In this document: in pieces, positions 63,325 through 64,000 of the stretch
Position numbering within the stretch: the first letter of the stretch is position 1
How the letters are laid out: each line of letters begins with the position of its first letter
Assembly: GCF_900103825.1 (NCBI RefSeq)
Contig: NZ_FNIF01000004.1
Coordinates: 124,001-188,000 of the forward strand
Reading direction: 5' to 3'
Source of the DNA: Paenibacillus sp. yr247
GTDB lineage: Bacteria; Bacillota; Bacilli; Paenibacillales; NBRC-103111
Length of the DNA: 64,000 nucleotides
The notes under the pieces: model-generated
Seen by the model: the letters and a program-made list of their open reading frames with translations, nothing else
What the model was told of the DNA's origin: nothing
Database searches by the model: none
Position numbers and translations under genes: made by a program

Positions 63325-63969
63325 TTACTTTCCTCTTCTTTCCTTGCCACTTTTTTTTCGGTAAGCTTTTTGATTGTTTAGGTTAGATTGCCTTATCAAA
63401 CGAAACACTTCAAGCAGCACGATTTGCATGCTAATCCAAACGCCTCCGAAGGAGAAACCTGCCACAATATCACTTGGAAGCTGATTCGCATAAATCAAAT
63501 CATTACACCCTACCCAAAGTAGAATAGCAACAAACGTAGGCATGATAGCGCTTTTCACCCATAAATTAGAGGCATGTCGAAATACCATGTACGCCGCATA
63601 ACCATAAACAGTAATCGTAAATAGAGTGGGCTCTGACGGAAACCCCGATTCACTACCTATAACTAATCCAACTTTAAGGGCTGGTGGACTTATTCGATGA
63701 AAGACCCCGGTTAACAACTCTCCCCATACTTCTCCCCCCACAACAGATAGGAAAAGGAAAAGGAATTCTAGTGGCTTGTCTTTCCCTCTCCGTGCGATCC
63801 AGATCAAGATCAAGGCAGAAATAATTGTTACTGTCGGCAAACTAACGAGGACCGAAGCAGGTTTTGCCCATTCGAAAGTAATGTCCTCCGTTACTGATCC
63901 TGCAATCAAAGTCACGACTTCATTAAAAGTGTCGAATTCTTGTGCAAGATAATCTTGTATTAATCCCAT
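63325..63969 (-). CDS. PAP2-fold membrane protein lacking catalytic residues
   Basis: 214 residues with about five to six membrane helices. The fold is recognisable from TGVFHRISPPALKVG, SESGFPSEPTLFTITVYG and NDLIYANQLPSDIVAGFSFG, which correspond to the three PAP2 signature blocks KxxxxxxRP, PSGH and SRxxxxxHxxxD. In this protein GH of PSGH is EP, the His before PSD is Gln, and the lysine and arginine of the first block are replaced. It is therefore probably not an active lipid phosphatase. The basic C-terminus (YRKKSGKERRGK) faces the cytoplasm. Confidence 0.7.
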   Translation of the reverse strand: MGLIQDYLAQEFDTFNEVVTLIAGSVTEDITFEWAKPASVLVSLPTVTIISALILIWIARRGKDKPLEFLFLFLSVVGGEVWGELLTGVFHRISPPALKVGLVIGSESGFPSEPTLFTITVYGYAAYMVFRHASNLWVKSAIMPTFVAILLWVGCNDLIYANQLPSDIVAGFSFGGVWISMQIVLLEVFRLIRQSNLNNQKAYRKKSGKERRGK

Positions 63970-64000
63970 TGTGAAAAAGAATAAGCATAAAAATACGAAT

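Noticed and set aside
1..64000. tRNA, rRNA, CRISPR arrays, complete insertion sequences, prophage genes
   Set aside because: None was recognised by reading; no transposase, integrase or repeat-spacer pattern was seen. A dedicated scan could still find a short RNA.

Overview
The window looks like part of a chromosome from a Gram-positive, endospore-forming member of the Bacillales, most likely Paenibacillus or a close relative. Evidence: strong purine-rich ribosome binding sites with frequent TTG and GTG starts, a KinA/KinE-like multi-PAS histidine kinase, YjcZ-type microproteins, a TetR-type FadR, a T-box leader, LytS/LytTR and LplABC-like systems, and many intrinsic terminators. No rRNA, tRNA, CRISPR array or intact insertion sequence was recognised.

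Layout. (1) 1-2.2 kb: a sensor kinase running in from the left edge. (2) 2.4-15.3 kb: lipid and propionate catabolism. A long minus-strand cluster carries fadF, a deleted thiolase remnant, fadE, a thioesterase, the methylcitrate cycle genes prpB-prpC-prpD and an acyl-CoA ligase. Divergent from it, fadR-etfB-etfA-thioesterase starts at a near-consensus promoter with a palindrome just downstream. Together they would oxidise even- and odd-chain acyl-CoAs and dispose of the propionyl-CoA. (3) 15.3-21.5 kb: a LytS/LytTR two-component pair followed by a DUF485 protein and two ActP-like symporters, probably for uptake of acetate or another short carboxylate. (4) 21.6-43.5 kb: an accessory region of mostly single genes (GNAT, azoreductase, VOC proteins, PepF, RpiA, nucleoside hydrolase, ANT(6)-like enzyme, MBL hydrolase, nitronate monooxygenase, NlpC/P60 and others) with an unusual density of decayed genes. 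These are a methyltransferase behind an intact leucine-type T-box, an MFS transporter stub, a frameshifted pspA, an EamA transporter, a GNAT stub, a zinc-ribbon stub and a DUF4309 protein. (5) 43.6-63.1 kb: an almost uniformly minus-strand catabolic region with two ABC importers, two LacI regulators, two PHP-type phosphoesterases (one fused to and one split from its N-terminal domain), a GDPD phosphodiesterase, an EEP-fold phosphatase, a GH38-like glycosidase, a Gfo/Idh/MocA oxidoreductase, an MgtC protein and a remnant of a BadF-type sugar kinase. I infer a pathway for a phosphodiester-containing, possibly mannosylated glycan or glycolipid head group; the substrate is not shown by the sequence. 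(6) 63.3-64 kb: a PAP2-fold membrane protein lacking the usual catalytic residues.

An AAGCGCTT-centred LacI/CcpA-type site precedes several of these catabolic units, which suggests common carbon control. The most informative observations are the T-box before a broken methyltransferase, the split and fused versions of the CehA-like enzyme inside the putative phosphoglycan locus, and the large number of gene remnants.
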